This document shows, piece by piece, positions 1 to 8,532 of a DNA stretch of 64,000 nt. Each line of letters starts with the position of its first letter. Positions within the stretch are counted from its first letter, which is position 1. Location: contig NZ_MLCE01000004.1 of NCBI RefSeq assembly GCF_002300165.1, forward strand, positions 75,120 to 139,119. The letters run 5' to 3'. This stretch comes from Streptomyces sp. Tue6028. Its GTDB lineage: Bacteria; Actinomycetota; Actinomycetes; Streptomycetales; Streptomycetaceae. Under the pieces are notes generated by a model. The model was given only the letters and a program-made list of their open reading frames with translations, was not told the origin of the DNA and searched no databases. A program made the position numbers and the translations under genes.

Positions 1-375
1 CTGGAACCGGCCGCTGCCGTCGTGGACCGCTACGCCACGACCGACGTGACGATCGGCGGCGCCGACGTGCGGCGCGGTGATCTCGTGGTCGTGTCGCTCG
101 CCGGCGCGAACCGCGACCCCGAGGTCTTCGAGGACCCCGACAGCTTCGACCTGCGACGGAGCAACTCCCGCCTCCAGCTGGCCTTCGCGCACGGCCCGCA
201 CTTCTGTCTGGGCGCCCACCTCGCCCGACTGGAGACCCGCGTCTGCCTCCTCGCACTTCTCGACCGCCTCCCCGGCCTGCGCCTCGACCCGGCCTCGCCC
301 ACCACACCCAGGGGCCTGGTCTTCCGGAAGCCGCCGGCCCTGCGCGTCCGCTGGGACGTGCCCGCACAACGCTGA
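1..375 (+). CDS. Cytochrome P450, C-terminal fragment
   Basis: C-terminal end of a cytochrome P450 mono-oxygenase whose start lies before the window; 124 codons are visible, open from base 1. The haem-binding loop FAHGPHFCLG is plain at bases 184-213, with the cysteine codon at 205-207 as the expected axial iron ligand, followed by the L-helix start AHLARLE. Upstream, a PEVFEDPDSFDLRR stretch matches the meander region that precedes the loop in bacterial class I P450s. The substrate cannot be read from this part. No ferredoxin gene follows; the next gene is a methyltransferase 103 bp downstream, so a tailoring role is possible but only a guess. Confidence 0.93.
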   Translation: MEPAAAVVDRYATTDVTIGGADVRRGDLVVVSLAGANRDPEVFEDPDSFDLRRSNSRLQLAFAHGPHFCLGAHLARLETRVCLLALLDRLPGLRLDPASPTTPRGLVFRKPPALRVRWDVPAQR

Positions 376-478
376 CTCGACGCCGGGTCACTCCTGACTT
401 GTCATCGGGCCGCCGCCGGAGCGGGCAGCCGTGTGCGGCAACGCCGAACGGTGAGCGGCTGTCGCGGTTCCTTCGGTC

Positions 479-1282
479 ATGGAACGTAAATGCGTCGACA
501 ACGCCCCACCACGCACGGCACAGTGGCCGCCCGTGACGAGCAGTGAGCCATGGACCCGTGCGACCGCCGACCGCTACGACGCCGAGGAGGCCGAGCTGTC
601 CTCGGCCGCTGTTCTCGGACCGACCCTCGCCTTCCTCGCCGAACTCGCCGGTGACGGCCGGGCACTGGAGTTCGCCATCGGAACCGGACGCGTGGGCGTC
701 CCGCTGCGGGAACGCGGCGTACCCGTGGTGGGCATCGAACTGTCCGAGCCCATGGCGGCGGTGCTGCGGCGCAAGATCGACGAGCGCACGCTTCCGGTCG
801 CCATCGGGGACATGGCCACGACCGTCGTCCCCGGCGAGTTCACCCTGGTCTATCTCGTCTACAACACCATCACGAACCTGCTCACGCAGGACGAGCAGGT
901 CGAGTGCTTCCGCAACGCCGCGCGTCACCTGTCGCCCGGCGGCCGGTTCGTCATCGAACTGGGCGTACCGCCGCTGCGGTTCCTGCCCCCCGGGCAGGTC
1001 GCGGTGCCGTTCGACGTCTCAGAGCGGCACCTCGGCTTCGACACCTTCGACCTGGTCGAGCAGATCCTCGTCTCGCACCACTTCACCCGCGACGGCGACG
1101 ACGGCCGCTACCGCCGCGACAACTCCCGGCACCGGTACGCATGGCCGGCCGAACTCGACCTGATGGCACGGATCGCGGGACTCGAGCTGGAACGACGCGT
1201 CGCGGACTGGGACGGGACGCGGTTCGACCAGGAGTCCGCGAAGCACATCTCCGTATGGCGCAAGCCGACTCGTCCCGAGTGA
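479..1282 (+). CDS. Class I SAM-dependent methyltransferase
   Basis: 267-residue Rossmann-fold methyltransferase. Motif I (LEFAIGTGRVGVPL, residues 63-76) carries the glycine loop that binds S-adenosylmethionine, and the acidic residue closing strand 2 is visible in GIELSEPM (residues 85-92). The later order (an acidic post-strand-4 region, then SPGGRFVIELG) fits small-molecule methyltransferases of the Methyltransf_25/11 type. The substrate is unknown. The ATG at 479 has no strong ribosome-binding site; an in-frame GTG at 533 is an alternative that would remove 18 residues with no domain content. It follows the P450 tail on the same strand and converges on the DEAD-box helicase. Confidence 0.88.
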   Translation: MERKCVDNAPPRTAQWPPVTSSEPWTRATADRYDAEEAELSSAAVLGPTLAFLAELAGDGRALEFAIGTGRVGVPLRERGVPVVGIELSEPMAAVLRRKIDERTLPVAIGDMATTVVPGEFTLVYLVYNTITNLLTQDEQVECFRNAARHLSPGGRFVIELGVPPLRFLPPGQVAVPFDVSERHLGFDTFDLVEQILVSHHFTRDGDDGRYRRDNSRHRYAWPAELDLMARIAGLELERRVADWDGTRFDQESAKHISVWRKPTRPE

Positions 1283-1389
1283 GGGCGTGGCTGCTCCCTG
1301 AGACCGCGGGTCGAACCCAGGCGTACGCGGTGCCGCAACTCGACGCGCTCGCGGAGAAGGCGGAGCGCACGACCGGGAGCGGCGACCGG

Positions 1390-2877
1390 TCAGCCGCGTG
1401 AGCCACGACGGACCCGGGCGGCCTTGCGGGCCTCGGCGATCCGGCGGGCCTCGGCGGACCGGCGGGACTCGCCACCGCCGCCCTCCCGTCCCGGGCGCGT
1501 GCCCAGTCCCCGGAAGGGGGCACCGCCGCGCTTCGGGCGCTCGACCGGTGCGCTGCCGCCGACGGGGACACCGGAGGGAGCCTGGGCGCCGGTGATGCGG
1601 CTCAGCTCGGCCTCGCCGGAGCGGACCTGCGTGATCCGGGCCCTGATGCCTGCGTCGGACAGGAGACGGGCCATGTCCCGGCGTTGGTTGGGGAGGACCA
1701 GCGTGACGACACTGCCGAACTCTCCGGCGCGGGCGGTGCGGCCGCCACGGTGCAGGTAGTCCTTGTGGTCGCTGGGCGGATCGACGTTGACGACGAGATC
1801 GAGGTCGTCGACGTGAATGCCCCGGGCCGCCACGTTGGTGGCCACCAGCGTCGTGACATCACCTGTCTTGAACTGGGCCAGGGTGTGGGTGCGCTGAGGC
1901 TGCGACTTGCCGCCGTGCAGCGCAGCGGCCTTCACGCCGCTGCTCAGCAGGTGCCTGGTGAACTGGTCGACCGCATGCTTGGTGTCCAGGAACATGAGCA
2001 CACGCCCGTCGCGGGCGGCGATCTCGGTGGCGGTGGCGTACTTGTCGGCACCGTGCACCTGCAGTACGTGATGCTCCATCGTGGTGACCGCGCCCGCCGA
2101 CGGGTCGACCGAATGAACCACCGGGTCATGGAGGTAGCGGCGGACCAGAAGGTCGACGTCGCGGTCCAGCGTGGCCGAGAACAGCATGCGCTGGCCGTCG
2201 GGACGTACCTGGTCGAGCAGTTCGGTGACCTGCGGCATGAAGCCCATGTCCGCCATCTGGTCGGCCTCGTCCAGGACGGTGATCTTCACTCGGTCCAGAC
2301 GGCAGTCCTTGCGTTCCACGAGGTCCGTGAGGCGGCCGGGCGTCGCGACGACCACCTCGGCCCCCTCACGCAGTGCGCCGGCCTGCCGGCCGATCGACAT
2401 GCCGCCGACCACCGTGGCCAGCCGCACCTTCAGCGGCCGGGCGTACGGGGTGAGCGCGTCGGTGACCTGCTGGGCCAGCTCGCGTGTGGGGACGAGGATC
2501 AGGGACAGCGGCTTCCGCGGCTCAGCACGCTGCCCGGCCGTGCGCGCGAGGAGCGCCAGGCCGAAGGCGAGCGTCTTGCCCGATCCGGTGCGCCCGCGGC
2601 CCAGGACGTCGCGGCCCGCGAGGGAGTCCGGCAAGGTGGCGGCCTGGATCGGGAACGGCTCGTTCAGGCCGCGACCGGTGAGCGTCTCCAGCAACGCGAC
2701 GGGCATGTCCAGTTCACCGAAGGTCGCAACGGCGGGGAGCGCTGGAGTGACGGTGACCGGCAGCGCCAACTCCCCCTCCGGTGGGGCGGAACGGCGCTCG
2801 GTGTCGCCCGGACCGGCATCGGGGCGGCCCTGCCCCCGTGGCTCAGGACGGTCGTTCGTGCGGGCTGAACGGCTCAT
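1390..2877 (-). CDS. DEAD-box ATP-dependent RNA helicase
   Basis: 495-residue RNA helicase that should unwind RNA duplexes using ATP in the cytoplasm. Motifs in order: Q-motif FPIQ near 75, Walker A GRTGSGKT 95-102, Ia PTRELAQQ 130-137, DEAD 203-206, SAT 234-236, then in domain 2 HGGKSQPQR 321-329, ATNVAARGIHVDDLD and motif VI HRGGRTAR 376-383. The roughly 90-residue tail is rich in Arg and Gly, typical of RNA-binding extensions in RhlE-like enzymes. The start at 2877 has a good GAGGAAGG site 5 nt upstream. It lies downstream of, and parallel to, the cold-shock gene, with a hairpin and an AT-rich leader between them, so a cold-shock role in clearing structured mRNA is likely. Confidence 0.96.
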   Translation of the reverse strand: MSRSARTNDRPEPRGQGRPDAGPGDTERRSAPPEGELALPVTVTPALPAVATFGELDMPVALLETLTGRGLNEPFPIQAATLPDSLAGRDVLGRGRTGSGKTLAFGLALLARTAGQRAEPRKPLSLILVPTRELAQQVTDALTPYARPLKVRLATVVGGMSIGRQAGALREGAEVVVATPGRLTDLVERKDCRLDRVKITVLDEADQMADMGFMPQVTELLDQVRPDGQRMLFSATLDRDVDLLVRRYLHDPVVHSVDPSAGAVTTMEHHVLQVHGADKYATATEIAARDGRVLMFLDTKHAVDQFTRHLLSSGVKAAALHGGKSQPQRTHTLAQFKTGDVTTLVATNVAARGIHVDDLDLVVNVDPPSDHKDYLHRGGRTARAGEFGSVVTLVLPNQRRDMARLLSDAGIRARITQVRSGEAELSRITGAQAPSGVPVGGSAPVERPKRGGAPFRGLGTRPGREGGGGESRRSAEARRIAEARKAARVRRGSRG

Positions 2878-2904
2878 GGAGAACCTTCCTCAACAGGGCA
2901 CGCA

Positions 2905-2990
2905 TCGAGGAATTCCCGACAAGAATGAGCCGGACAAATTGCAAGAACGAGCCGAATATGAATATCGAATAATTCCAGCGGAATGCGGAA
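2905..2990 (-). promoter_or_regulatory. AT-rich leader of the helicase gene
   Basis: This stretch between the csp hairpin and the helicase start is markedly AT-rich for this genome. It contains two near-identical 13-mers in direct orientation, CAAGAATGAGCCG at 2920-2932 and CAAGAACGAGCCG at 2942-2954 (22-bp period). It could hold the helicase promoter or a cold-responsive 5' leader. I see no unambiguous -35/-10 pair. Confidence 0.4.
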
Positions 2991-3000
2991 AGCAGTGAGC

Positions 3001-3028
3001 TGGGGCCCCGCCACAAGGCGGGGCCCCA
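3001..3028 (-). terminator. Hairpin terminator after csp
   Basis: A perfect 12-bp stem (TGGGGCCCCGCC against GGCGGGGCCCCA) with a 4-nt loop starts 22 bp beyond the csp stop codon on the minus strand. There is no long U tract, as is usual in Streptomyces. It should end or attenuate transcription between csp and the helicase, giving more csp than helicase mRNA. Confidence 0.8.
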
Positions 3029-3049
3029 GTCATCTCGTCCGCTCGGACG

Positions 3050-3253
3050 TCAGGCGGGAGTGATGTTCTCCGCCTGCGGGCCCTTCTGGCCCTGCGTGAT
3101 GTCGAAGTTCACCCGCTGGCCTTCCTGGAGCTCACGGAAGCCCTGGGCGGCGATGTTCGAGTAGTGGGCGAACACGTCCGGACCGCCACCGTCCTGCTCG
3201 ATGAAGCCGAAACCCTTTTCCGAGTTGAACCACTTGACGGTGCCAGTAGCCAT
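3050..3253 (-). CDS. Cold-shock protein (CspA family)
   Basis: 67-residue single cold-shock domain, the standard CspA length. RNP1 (KGFGFIEQ) and RNP2 (VFAHYSNI, normally VFVHxSAI) are both present, as is the N-terminal [14 protein letters not shown]. The protein should bind single-stranded RNA/DNA and act as an RNA chaperone. The ATG at 3253 was chosen over upstream starts because AAGGAGAT lies 5 nt before it and the family always begins at this residue. It is followed by a strong hairpin and then a DEAD-box helicase, a pairing that fits cold-induced RNA remodelling. A ~413-bp untranslated region precedes it. Confidence 0.97.
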   Translation of the reverse strand: MATGTVKWFNSEKGFGFIEQDGGGPDVFAHYSNIAAQGFRELQEGQRVNFDITQGQKGPQAENITPA

Positions 3254-3666
3254 GTCACATCTCCTTGGGGGCAGTACCCGGGGACCCACGGCGTGCGAAC
3301 CCCTTCGTTGTCACAATGCGCCCCGTCCGGACAAACACCGGAGATACAAGAAATGCCCGACGCTATACAGGCACCAAGACACTTGAAGTTTCGGGAACCA
3401 CAACTGCAACTGTCGTCAAGTTTAGCACGGTTCACACATCCGCCCCATTTTCGCCCATGCCGCACGACAGCGGCCCGGCGGGAGCACAGCAGCGGGTCGG
3501 CCGACGTGAACTCGACCGAATGAGGAAGGTTAATTTCCGAATGATACAAAGTGCGATCGAGGAAAACTCGCCTCTTCAGTGAGGACCACCTGGACTCCAC
3601 GATCGACGAGGACGAGCCGGCTCGCCCGGACGGCCGTTCGGCCCGCGGTCGTCGCACCGCGCCGTC
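3254..3666. other. Non-coding: csp leader and promoter region
   Basis: 413 bp without a supportable gene, upstream of csp on the minus strand. A minus-strand TATAGC at 3362-3367 could be a -10, giving a leader of roughly 100 nt, but no good -35 sits before it. Inverted arms ACTTGA (3380s) and TCAAGT (about 3416-3421) flank an AT-richer patch, and a second AT-rich patch lies at 3528-3560. Csp genes often have long regulatory leaders; here that is inference. Confidence 0.4.
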
Positions 3667-4089
3667 TCAACCCAGGAACGACAGGCGGACGTTCCGGTTC
3701 GGATTGTCCTTGTTCGTATCCACCAGGCACACCGACTGCCAGGTCCCCAGCTCCAGCCTGCCGCCCAGGACCGGCAGCGTCGCGTGGGGCGGGACGATCG
3801 CCGGGAGGACGTGGTCACGGCCGTGGCCGGGGCTGCCGTGACGGTGCTGCCAGCGGTCGTCCGCGGGAAGCAGGGAGTGCAGGGCGGCGAGGAGGTCGTC
3901 GTCGCTGCCGGCACCGGTCTCGATGATCGCGATGCCGGCGGTGGCGTGCGGCACGAAGAGGTTCAGGAGGCCGTCGCGACCCGGCGCGACCTCGCGCAGG
4001 AACGCCTCGCAGGCGTGAGTGAGGTCGACGACCGTCTCGGACGAACCGGTGGCGACGTTCAGGACGCGGGTGCTGAAGGCATCGGACAT
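3667..4089 (-). CDS. YjbQ/UPF0047 family protein
   Basis: 140-residue member of the YjbQ (UPF0047) family, full length. The family signatures are all visible: FVPHATAGI near residue 47, GHGRDHVLPAIVPPHAT near 88-104, and the C-terminal LGTWQSVCLVDTNKDNP block near 112-130 with VRLSFLG at the end. The conserved histidines cluster in a small beta-barrel and may bind metal. Homologues are called secondary thiamine-phosphate synthases because some complement thiE mutants, but the physiological role is unsettled. There is no thiamine gene nearby. Minus strand, upstream of csp. Confidence 0.93.
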   Translation of the reverse strand: MSDAFSTRVLNVATGSSETVVDLTHACEAFLREVAPGRDGLLNLFVPHATAGIAIIETGAGSDDDLLAALHSLLPADDRWQHRHGSPGHGRDHVLPAIVPPHATLPVLGGRLELGTWQSVCLVDTNKDNPNRNVRLSFLG

Positions 4090-4107
4090 GGTTCAATCCT
4101 CGCCCAT

Positions 4108-4161
4108 GATCCGGATTCCGTGCCCGAGCCGGATTCCTTGCCCGAGCCGGGTTCGGTGCGC
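4108..4161. repeat. 18-bp tandem repeat, 3 units
   Basis: Three consecutive 18-bp units at 4108-4125, 4126-4143 and 4144-4161. The first two differ at two positions (GATCCGGATTCCGTGCCC and GAGCCGGATTCCTTGCCC); the third is more diverged. It lies in the gap between the YjbQ gene and the divergent monooxygenase gene. Confidence 0.8.
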
Positions 4162-4188
4162 GGTCGCCCGGCCGTGCGGCGCGTGACG

Positions 4189-4244
4189 CGGAGCTCGGGA
4201 CGCGGGACTCGGGACACGGGACACGGGACTCGGGGCTCGGCACT
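4189..4244. repeat. 7-bp tandem repeat (CGGGACN), about 8 units
   Basis: About eight heptamers of the form CGGGAC(T/A/G), the best four at 4203-4230, degrading at both ends. They lie 89 bp before the monooxygenase start. A unit length of 7 means copy-number change would alter promoter or leader spacing. Confidence 0.8.
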
Positions 4245-4332
4245 GGTCCGCGCGATGCCCGCCGATCGCTGATCGCCCGCTTCCGGCAGACCCTTCGGGA
4301 AGATCCACGACCCCGGCCGAGTTGGTGGAAGC

Positions 4333-5421
4333 GTGAACGATTCCGGGATGAGTGTGCGTGAGGTCGCCGTGGTGGTGATCGGCGCCGGGCAGGCGGGCCT
4401 GTCCAGCGCCTTTCATCTGCGGCGCACAGGCTTCGAACCCGAGCGGGACTTCGTGGTCCTCGACCACGCCCCCCGTCCGGGCGGCGCCTGGCAGTTCCGC
4501 TGGCCGTCGCTGACGTACGGCAAGGTGCACGGCATGCACTCGCTGCCCGGCATGGAGCTGACGGACGCGGACCCCGCACGCCCGTCCTCCGAGGTCATCG
4601 CGGAGTATTTCGACAGCTACGAGCGGACCTTCGACCTGCGGGTGCGGCGGCCGGTCGACGTCAAGGCCGTCCGGGAGGGCTCCGACGGGCGGCTGCTCGT
4701 CGAGACCGACGACGGGGCGTGGTCGACCCGGGCGCTGATCAACGCGACGGGCACCTGGGACCGGCCGTTCTGGCCGCGCTACCAGGGCCAGGAGACCTTC
4801 CGTGGGCGCCAGCTGCACACGGCGCAGTACCCCGGCCCGGAGGCTTTCGCCGGCAAGCGCGTGATCGTGGTGGGCGGGGGCGCGTCCGGCACGCAGCACT
4901 TGATGGAGATCGCCCCGTATGCTGCCGCCACCACCTGGGTGACGCGACGGCCGCCGGTGTTCCGCGAAGGCCCCTTCACGGAGGAGTACGGCCGGGCCGC
5001 CGTCGCGCTGGTGGAGGAACGGGTCCGCCGGGGGCTGCCGCCGCGGAGCGTCGTCTCGGTGACGGGACTGCCCCTGAACGCGGCGATCCGGACGGCGCTG
5101 GCCGACGGCGTGCTGGACCGGCAGCCGATGTTCGACCGAATCACCCCCGACGGTGTTGCCTGGGACGACGGCCGTCGCGTCGACGCCGACGTCATCCTGT
5201 GGGCGACGGGCTTCCGGGCCGCCATCGACCATCTGGCGCCGCTGCGGCTGCGCGAGCCGGGCGGCGGCATCCGCGTCGAGGGGACCCGCGTCGTCGCCGA
5301 CCCGCGGATCCATCTCGTCGGATACGGGCCCTCGGCGAGCACCATCGGCGCCAACCGTGCCGGGCGCGCCGCGGTACGGGACATCAGGCGGCTGCTGGCG
5401 GAGGAGCCGGTCGCCGCCTGA
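4333..5421 (+). CDS. FAD-dependent monooxygenase / flavoprotein oxidoreductase
   Basis: 362 residues with two dinucleotide-binding folds. The N-terminal GAGQAG (17-22) followed by LDHAPRPGGAW (43-53) is the FAD site; GGGASG (181-186) is the NAD(P)H site. Between them lies FRGRQLHTAQY (157-167), which fits the FxGxxxHxxxW/Y fingerprint of flavin monooxygenases and Baeyer-Villiger enzymes. ATGTW near 138-142 and ATGFR near 295 are the usual nucleotide-contact strands. The length is shorter than true BVMOs and near that of CzcO/trkA-like flavoproteins, so the substrate is open. Start: GTG 4333, or the ATG at 4348, which keeps all domains. It is preceded by two tandem-repeat tracts and converges on mltG. 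Confidence 0.88.
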   Translation: MNDSGMSVREVAVVVIGAGQAGLSSAFHLRRTGFEPERDFVVLDHAPRPGGAWQFRWPSLTYGKVHGMHSLPGMELTDADPARPSSEVIAEYFDSYERTFDLRVRRPVDVKAVREGSDGRLLVETDDGAWSTRALINATGTWDRPFWPRYQGQETFRGRQLHTAQYPGPEAFAGKRVIVVGGGASGTQHLMEIAPYAAATTWVTRRPPVFREGPFTEEYGRAAVALVEERVRRGLPPRSVVSVTGLPLNAAIRTALADGVLDRQPMFDRITPDGVAWDDGRRVDADVILWATGFRAAIDHLAPLRLREPGGGIRVEGTRVVADPRIHLVGYGPSASTIGANRAGRAAVRDIRRLLAEEPVAA

Positions 5422-5437
5422 CACCCCGCCGGGCGGC

Positions 5438-6625
5438 TCACTCGGTGGGCGTGATCGCGGGTGCGTCGGAGGAGCCGCCCGTGGAGGCTCCTTCGGAGAC
5501 ATCCGAGGAGTCGCCCGTGGAGGCACCCTCGGAGAGGCCCGAGGAGTCGCCCGCAGAGGCACCCTCGGAGAGGCCCGAGGAGTCGCCCGTGGAGGCACCC
5601 TCGGAGAGATCAGAGGAGTCGCCCGAGGAGGCGCCAGTAGTGGCATCCGAGGAGTCGCCCGTAGAGGCACCCTCGGAGTCACCCCCCGTAGAGGTATCCG
5701 AGGAGGTGCTCGTGGAGGCGCCGGGGGATGCGCCCGCCGAGGCGGCCGGCGACGCGGGGTCTCCGGAGGACGCCGAGGGCGCGGCGGGGGACGCGGGGAC
5801 CGCGCTCCTGCGATAGGCGTTGAACTCGGCGACGTTCTTCAGGTGTTCCTCGTAGTCCGCCGTGAAGCGTGTGTCGCCCGGCTTGACCGTCACGAAGTAC
5901 AGCCAGTCGCCCGCGGGCGGACTGACGGTGGCGTGCATCGCCTCCTCGCCCGGGTTGGCGATCGGCGTGGGCGGCAGCCCCATGCGCTGGTAGGAGTTGT
6001 AGGGACTGTCGACCGCGGTGTCGTTCTGCGTGGTGTTCAGGGTGGACCGGTTCAGCCCGTAGTTGATCGTCGAGTCCATCTGCAGCGGCATGCCGCGCTC
6101 CAGGCGGTTGAAGACGACCCTGGCCACCTTGCCCATGTCCGCCTTGGTCGCCGCCTCGGCCTGGACGATGCTCGCGATGGTGATGGCCTGGTAGAGGTTC
6201 ATGGCGTTGCGCTGCGCCCCGGCGGCGATCGGCGCCTTGTTGAACTTCTGGTTCGCCGTGTCGACCATGTACTTCAGCAGCGACTCCGGGGTCGCCTTGT
6301 CGCCGATCGGGTACGTCGCCGGGAACAGGTACCCCTCGGGGTTGCCCTCGGCGTCGTTCGGCAGCTTGAGCTTGGCCTTCCCGATGGCCTTCTTCGTGGT
6401 GCCGGAGGGCACCTTGAGCGCCTTGTCGACGGCCTCGTAGACCTGGCCGGCACGCCAGCCCTCCGGGATGACGAGGGTCCTCGGCTTCTCGTGACCGCCT
6501 GCCCCCAGAGTCAGCAGCGGCACCGCCACGGCGGTGGCCGCCACGACGGTTCCCGTCGCGATGAGGGCGGCCCGGCCCCGGCGCGTCAGTCGGATCGTGC
6601 TCCGTGGCGGAGTGTTCGTCTCCAT
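5438..6625 (-). CDS. mltG: Endolytic murein transglycosylase MltG-like, with repeat tail
   Basis: 395 residues. One membrane helix (about 19-41) anchors an extracytoplasmic YceG/MltG domain: a LysM-like segment near 50-70, EGYLFPATY 97-105, IASIVQAEA with catalytic Glu157, LERGMPLQMDSTINY, and SPYNSYQRMGLPPTPIANPG (207-226). MltG cuts nascent glycan strands near the membrane and limits chain length. The enzyme domain ends near 273; residues about 274-395 form an acidic Ser/Gly/Thr/Asp/Glu-rich tail built largely of 12-residue repeats, absent from typical MltG. It lacks the usual yqgF/aroE neighbourhood of housekeeping mltG and may be a second copy. It is 61 bp downstream-facing from the ABC exporter gene on the same strand, so co-transcription is possible. 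Confidence 0.9.
   Translation of the reverse strand: METNTPPRSTIRLTRRGRAALIATGTVVAATAVAVPLLTLGAGGHEKPRTLVIPEGWRAGQVYEAVDKALKVPSGTTKKAIGKAKLKLPNDAEGNPEGYLFPATYPIGDKATPESLLKYMVDTANQKFNKAPIAAGAQRNAMNLYQAITIASIVQAEAATKADMGKVARVVFNRLERGMPLQMDSTINYGLNRSTLNTTQNDTAVDSPYNSYQRMGLPPTPIANPGEEAMHATVSPPAGDWLYFVTVKPGDTRFTADYEEHLKNVAEFNAYRRSAVPASPAAPSASSGDPASPAASAGASPGASTSTSSDTSTGGDSEGASTGDSSDATTGASSGDSSDLSEGASTGDSSGLSEGASAGDSSGLSEGASTGDSSDVSEGASTGGSSDAPAITPTE
5456..5671 (-). repeat. 36-bp tandem repeats encoding the MltG tail
   Basis: Five full 36-bp units and a partial one inside the 3' end of mltG, encoding 12-residue units such as GASTGDSSGLSE, GASAGDSSGLSE and GASTGDSSDVSE at 5492-5671. Units are in frame, so gain or loss changes tail length without a frameshift. 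Confidence 0.88.
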
Positions 6626-6686
6626 GCGGGCACGGTAACCCGCAGATCACCGCAAACCCGGCATATCGTCATTTTGTCGGCTCCCG

Positions 6687-8486
6687 TCAGGTTGTCGGCT
6701 CCAGTTGGGCGTCCCTTCGGACGAGGGCGGCGTACCGGCCGTCCAGGCCGAGGAGTTCCTCGTGGGTGCCGCGCTCCACCGTGCGCCCGGCGTCGAGGAC
6801 CACGATCTGGTCCGCGCCCCGGACGGTCGACAGCCGGTGCGCGATGGTGAGCGTGGTGCGGTTCGCCGACAGGGCGTCGATGGCCTCCTGGACGGCGTGC
6901 TCGGTGCGGGTGTCCAGGGCGCTCGTCGCCTCGTCGAGGATGAGCACGGGCGGGTCGCGCAGGATGGTGCGGGCGATGGCCAGACGCTGCTTCTCCCCAC
7001 CGGAGAACCGGTGGCCGCGCTCGCCGACGATCGTGTCGTACCCGTCGGGGAGGGACGCGATGTGCTCGTGTATCTGGGCCGCGCGCGCCGCCGCGTACAG
7101 CTCCTCGTCGGTCGCGTCCGGCTTGGCGAAGCGCAGGTTCTCGGCGACCGAGGCGTGGAAGAGATAGGTCTCCTGTGAGACGACACCGACCGCGCGCGCG
7201 AGCGTGTCGAAGTCCAGGTCGCGCACGTCGACGCCGTCGAGGGTCACGCGTCCGCCCGACACGTCGTACAGCCGGGGCACCAGGTGGCTCAGCGTGGACT
7301 TGCCCGAGCCGGTCGGGCCGACGACGGCGAGGCTCCCGCCGGCGGGGACGGTGATGTCGATGCTGTCGAGGATCGGTCCGCTCTTGCCGTCGTAGCGGAA
7401 CACGACGTCCTCGAAGCGGATCTCGCCCTTGACCTGGTCGAGGTGGACCGGGCGCTCGGGTTCGGTGATGTCGATCGGCAGATCGAGGTACTCGAAGATC
7501 CGCTGGAAGAGGGCGAGCGAGGTCTGGATCTGCACGCCGGTGGAGAGCAGGCTCACCGTCGGCCGGAACAGGCCCTGCTGCAGCGAGACGAAGGCGACGA
7601 GCGTGCCGATCGATATGGACGGGCCGCCCATCTGGAGGGCGATGCCCGCCGTCCAGTAGATGACGGCCGGCATGGCGGCCATCACGATGCCGATGACGGA
7701 CATGCGCCAGCGCCCCGCCATGTTCGACCGCACTTCGAGGTCGACCAGGCGCTCGGACTCGTCCGCGAAGGAACGGGTGAGCGAGTCGGCGCGGCCCATG
7801 GTGCGGCCCAGCAGGATGCCACTGACCGAGAGCGACTCGGTGACGGTGGCGGCCATCACGGCCATCTGCTTCTGGCGCTGCGTGGTGATCTTCTTGCGTT
7901 CGTTGCCGACGCGTCGGCTGATCCAGACGAACACCGGCAGCAGGAGCAGCGAGACGACGGTCAGGCGCCAGTCCAGTGCGACCATCGCGACGATGGTCGC
8001 GACCACGCTCGTGAGGTTGGAGACGAGCGACGTGGCGGTGGAGGTGACGGTCGCCTGCATGCCGCCGATGTCATTGGCGATGCGCGACTGGACCTCGCCC
8101 GTGCGGGTCCGCGTGAAGAAGGCGAGCGACATGCGCTGGAGCCGGCCGTACACGGCGGTGCGCAGGTCATGCATGACGCGCTGGCCGACCGTCGTGGAGA
8201 TGAGGGTCTGGAGCACGCCGAAGACGCTGGTCAGGACCGCGCTGAGGATCATGCCGAGCGCGAGCAGGCTGAGCAGGCCGGTGCGGCCCTCGGGGATCGC
8301 GACGTCGAGGATCTCCTTCAGCAGGAACGGCGTCGCGACGGAGACGAGTGACGCCGCACCGACGAGCAGGCCGACGATCAGGAGCCGGCCTCGGTAGGGC
8401 CGGAAGAGTCTCAGGATGCGGCGCACCTGCCGCGGCTGTTCCGGGTCGGCAGGTGCGGGGGTCCAGGTGGGTTGCTCGGGATGCAT
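6687..8486 (-). CDS. ABC exporter, fused membrane and ATPase domains
   Basis: 599-residue half-transporter of the MsbA/multidrug type, working as a homodimer. Six membrane helices span about residues 30-320 in the type IV exporter fold. The ATPase has Walker A GPTGSGKS (390-397), Q-loop VVSQETYLF, a signature FSGGE (494-498) replacing LSGGQ, Walker B LILDEATSALD (about 514-525) and the switch histidine in IAHRLSTV. All catalytic residues are present, so it should hydrolyse ATP. The substrate is unknown. It is transcribed away from a MarR gene with an operator-like palindrome between them, the classic layout of a repressor-controlled drug or metabolite exporter. Confidence 0.95.
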   Translation of the reverse strand: MHPEQPTWTPAPADPEQPRQVRRILRLFRPYRGRLLIVGLLVGAASLVSVATPFLLKEILDVAIPEGRTGLLSLLALGMILSAVLTSVFGVLQTLISTTVGQRVMHDLRTAVYGRLQRMSLAFFTRTRTGEVQSRIANDIGGMQATVTSTATSLVSNLTSVVATIVAMVALDWRLTVVSLLLLPVFVWISRRVGNERKKITTQRQKQMAVMAATVTESLSVSGILLGRTMGRADSLTRSFADESERLVDLEVRSNMAGRWRMSVIGIVMAAMPAVIYWTAGIALQMGGPSISIGTLVAFVSLQQGLFRPTVSLLSTGVQIQTSLALFQRIFEYLDLPIDITEPERPVHLDQVKGEIRFEDVVFRYDGKSGPILDSIDITVPAGGSLAVVGPTGSGKSTLSHLVPRLYDVSGGRVTLDGVDVRDLDFDTLARAVGVVSQETYLFHASVAENLRFAKPDATDEELYAAARAAQIHEHIASLPDGYDTIVGERGHRFSGGEKQRLAIARTILRDPPVLILDEATSALDTRTEHAVQEAIDALSANRTTLTIAHRLSTVRGADQIVVLDAGRTVERGTHEELLGLDGRYAALVRRDAQLEPTT

Positions 8487-8532
8487 GGGCTCCTACGGGA
8501 GGTGAGAGGTCGATGACGAACGGAGCGTAGCT

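Noticed and set aside
5456..5671. Regular 36-bp repeats that at first look like a CRISPR array.
   Set aside because: There are no unique spacers; units are contiguous, in frame and code for the MltG tail.
5153..6850. A 565-codon plus-strand frame opposite mltG.
   Set aside because: Antisense shadow; MltG motifs on the other strand are decisive.
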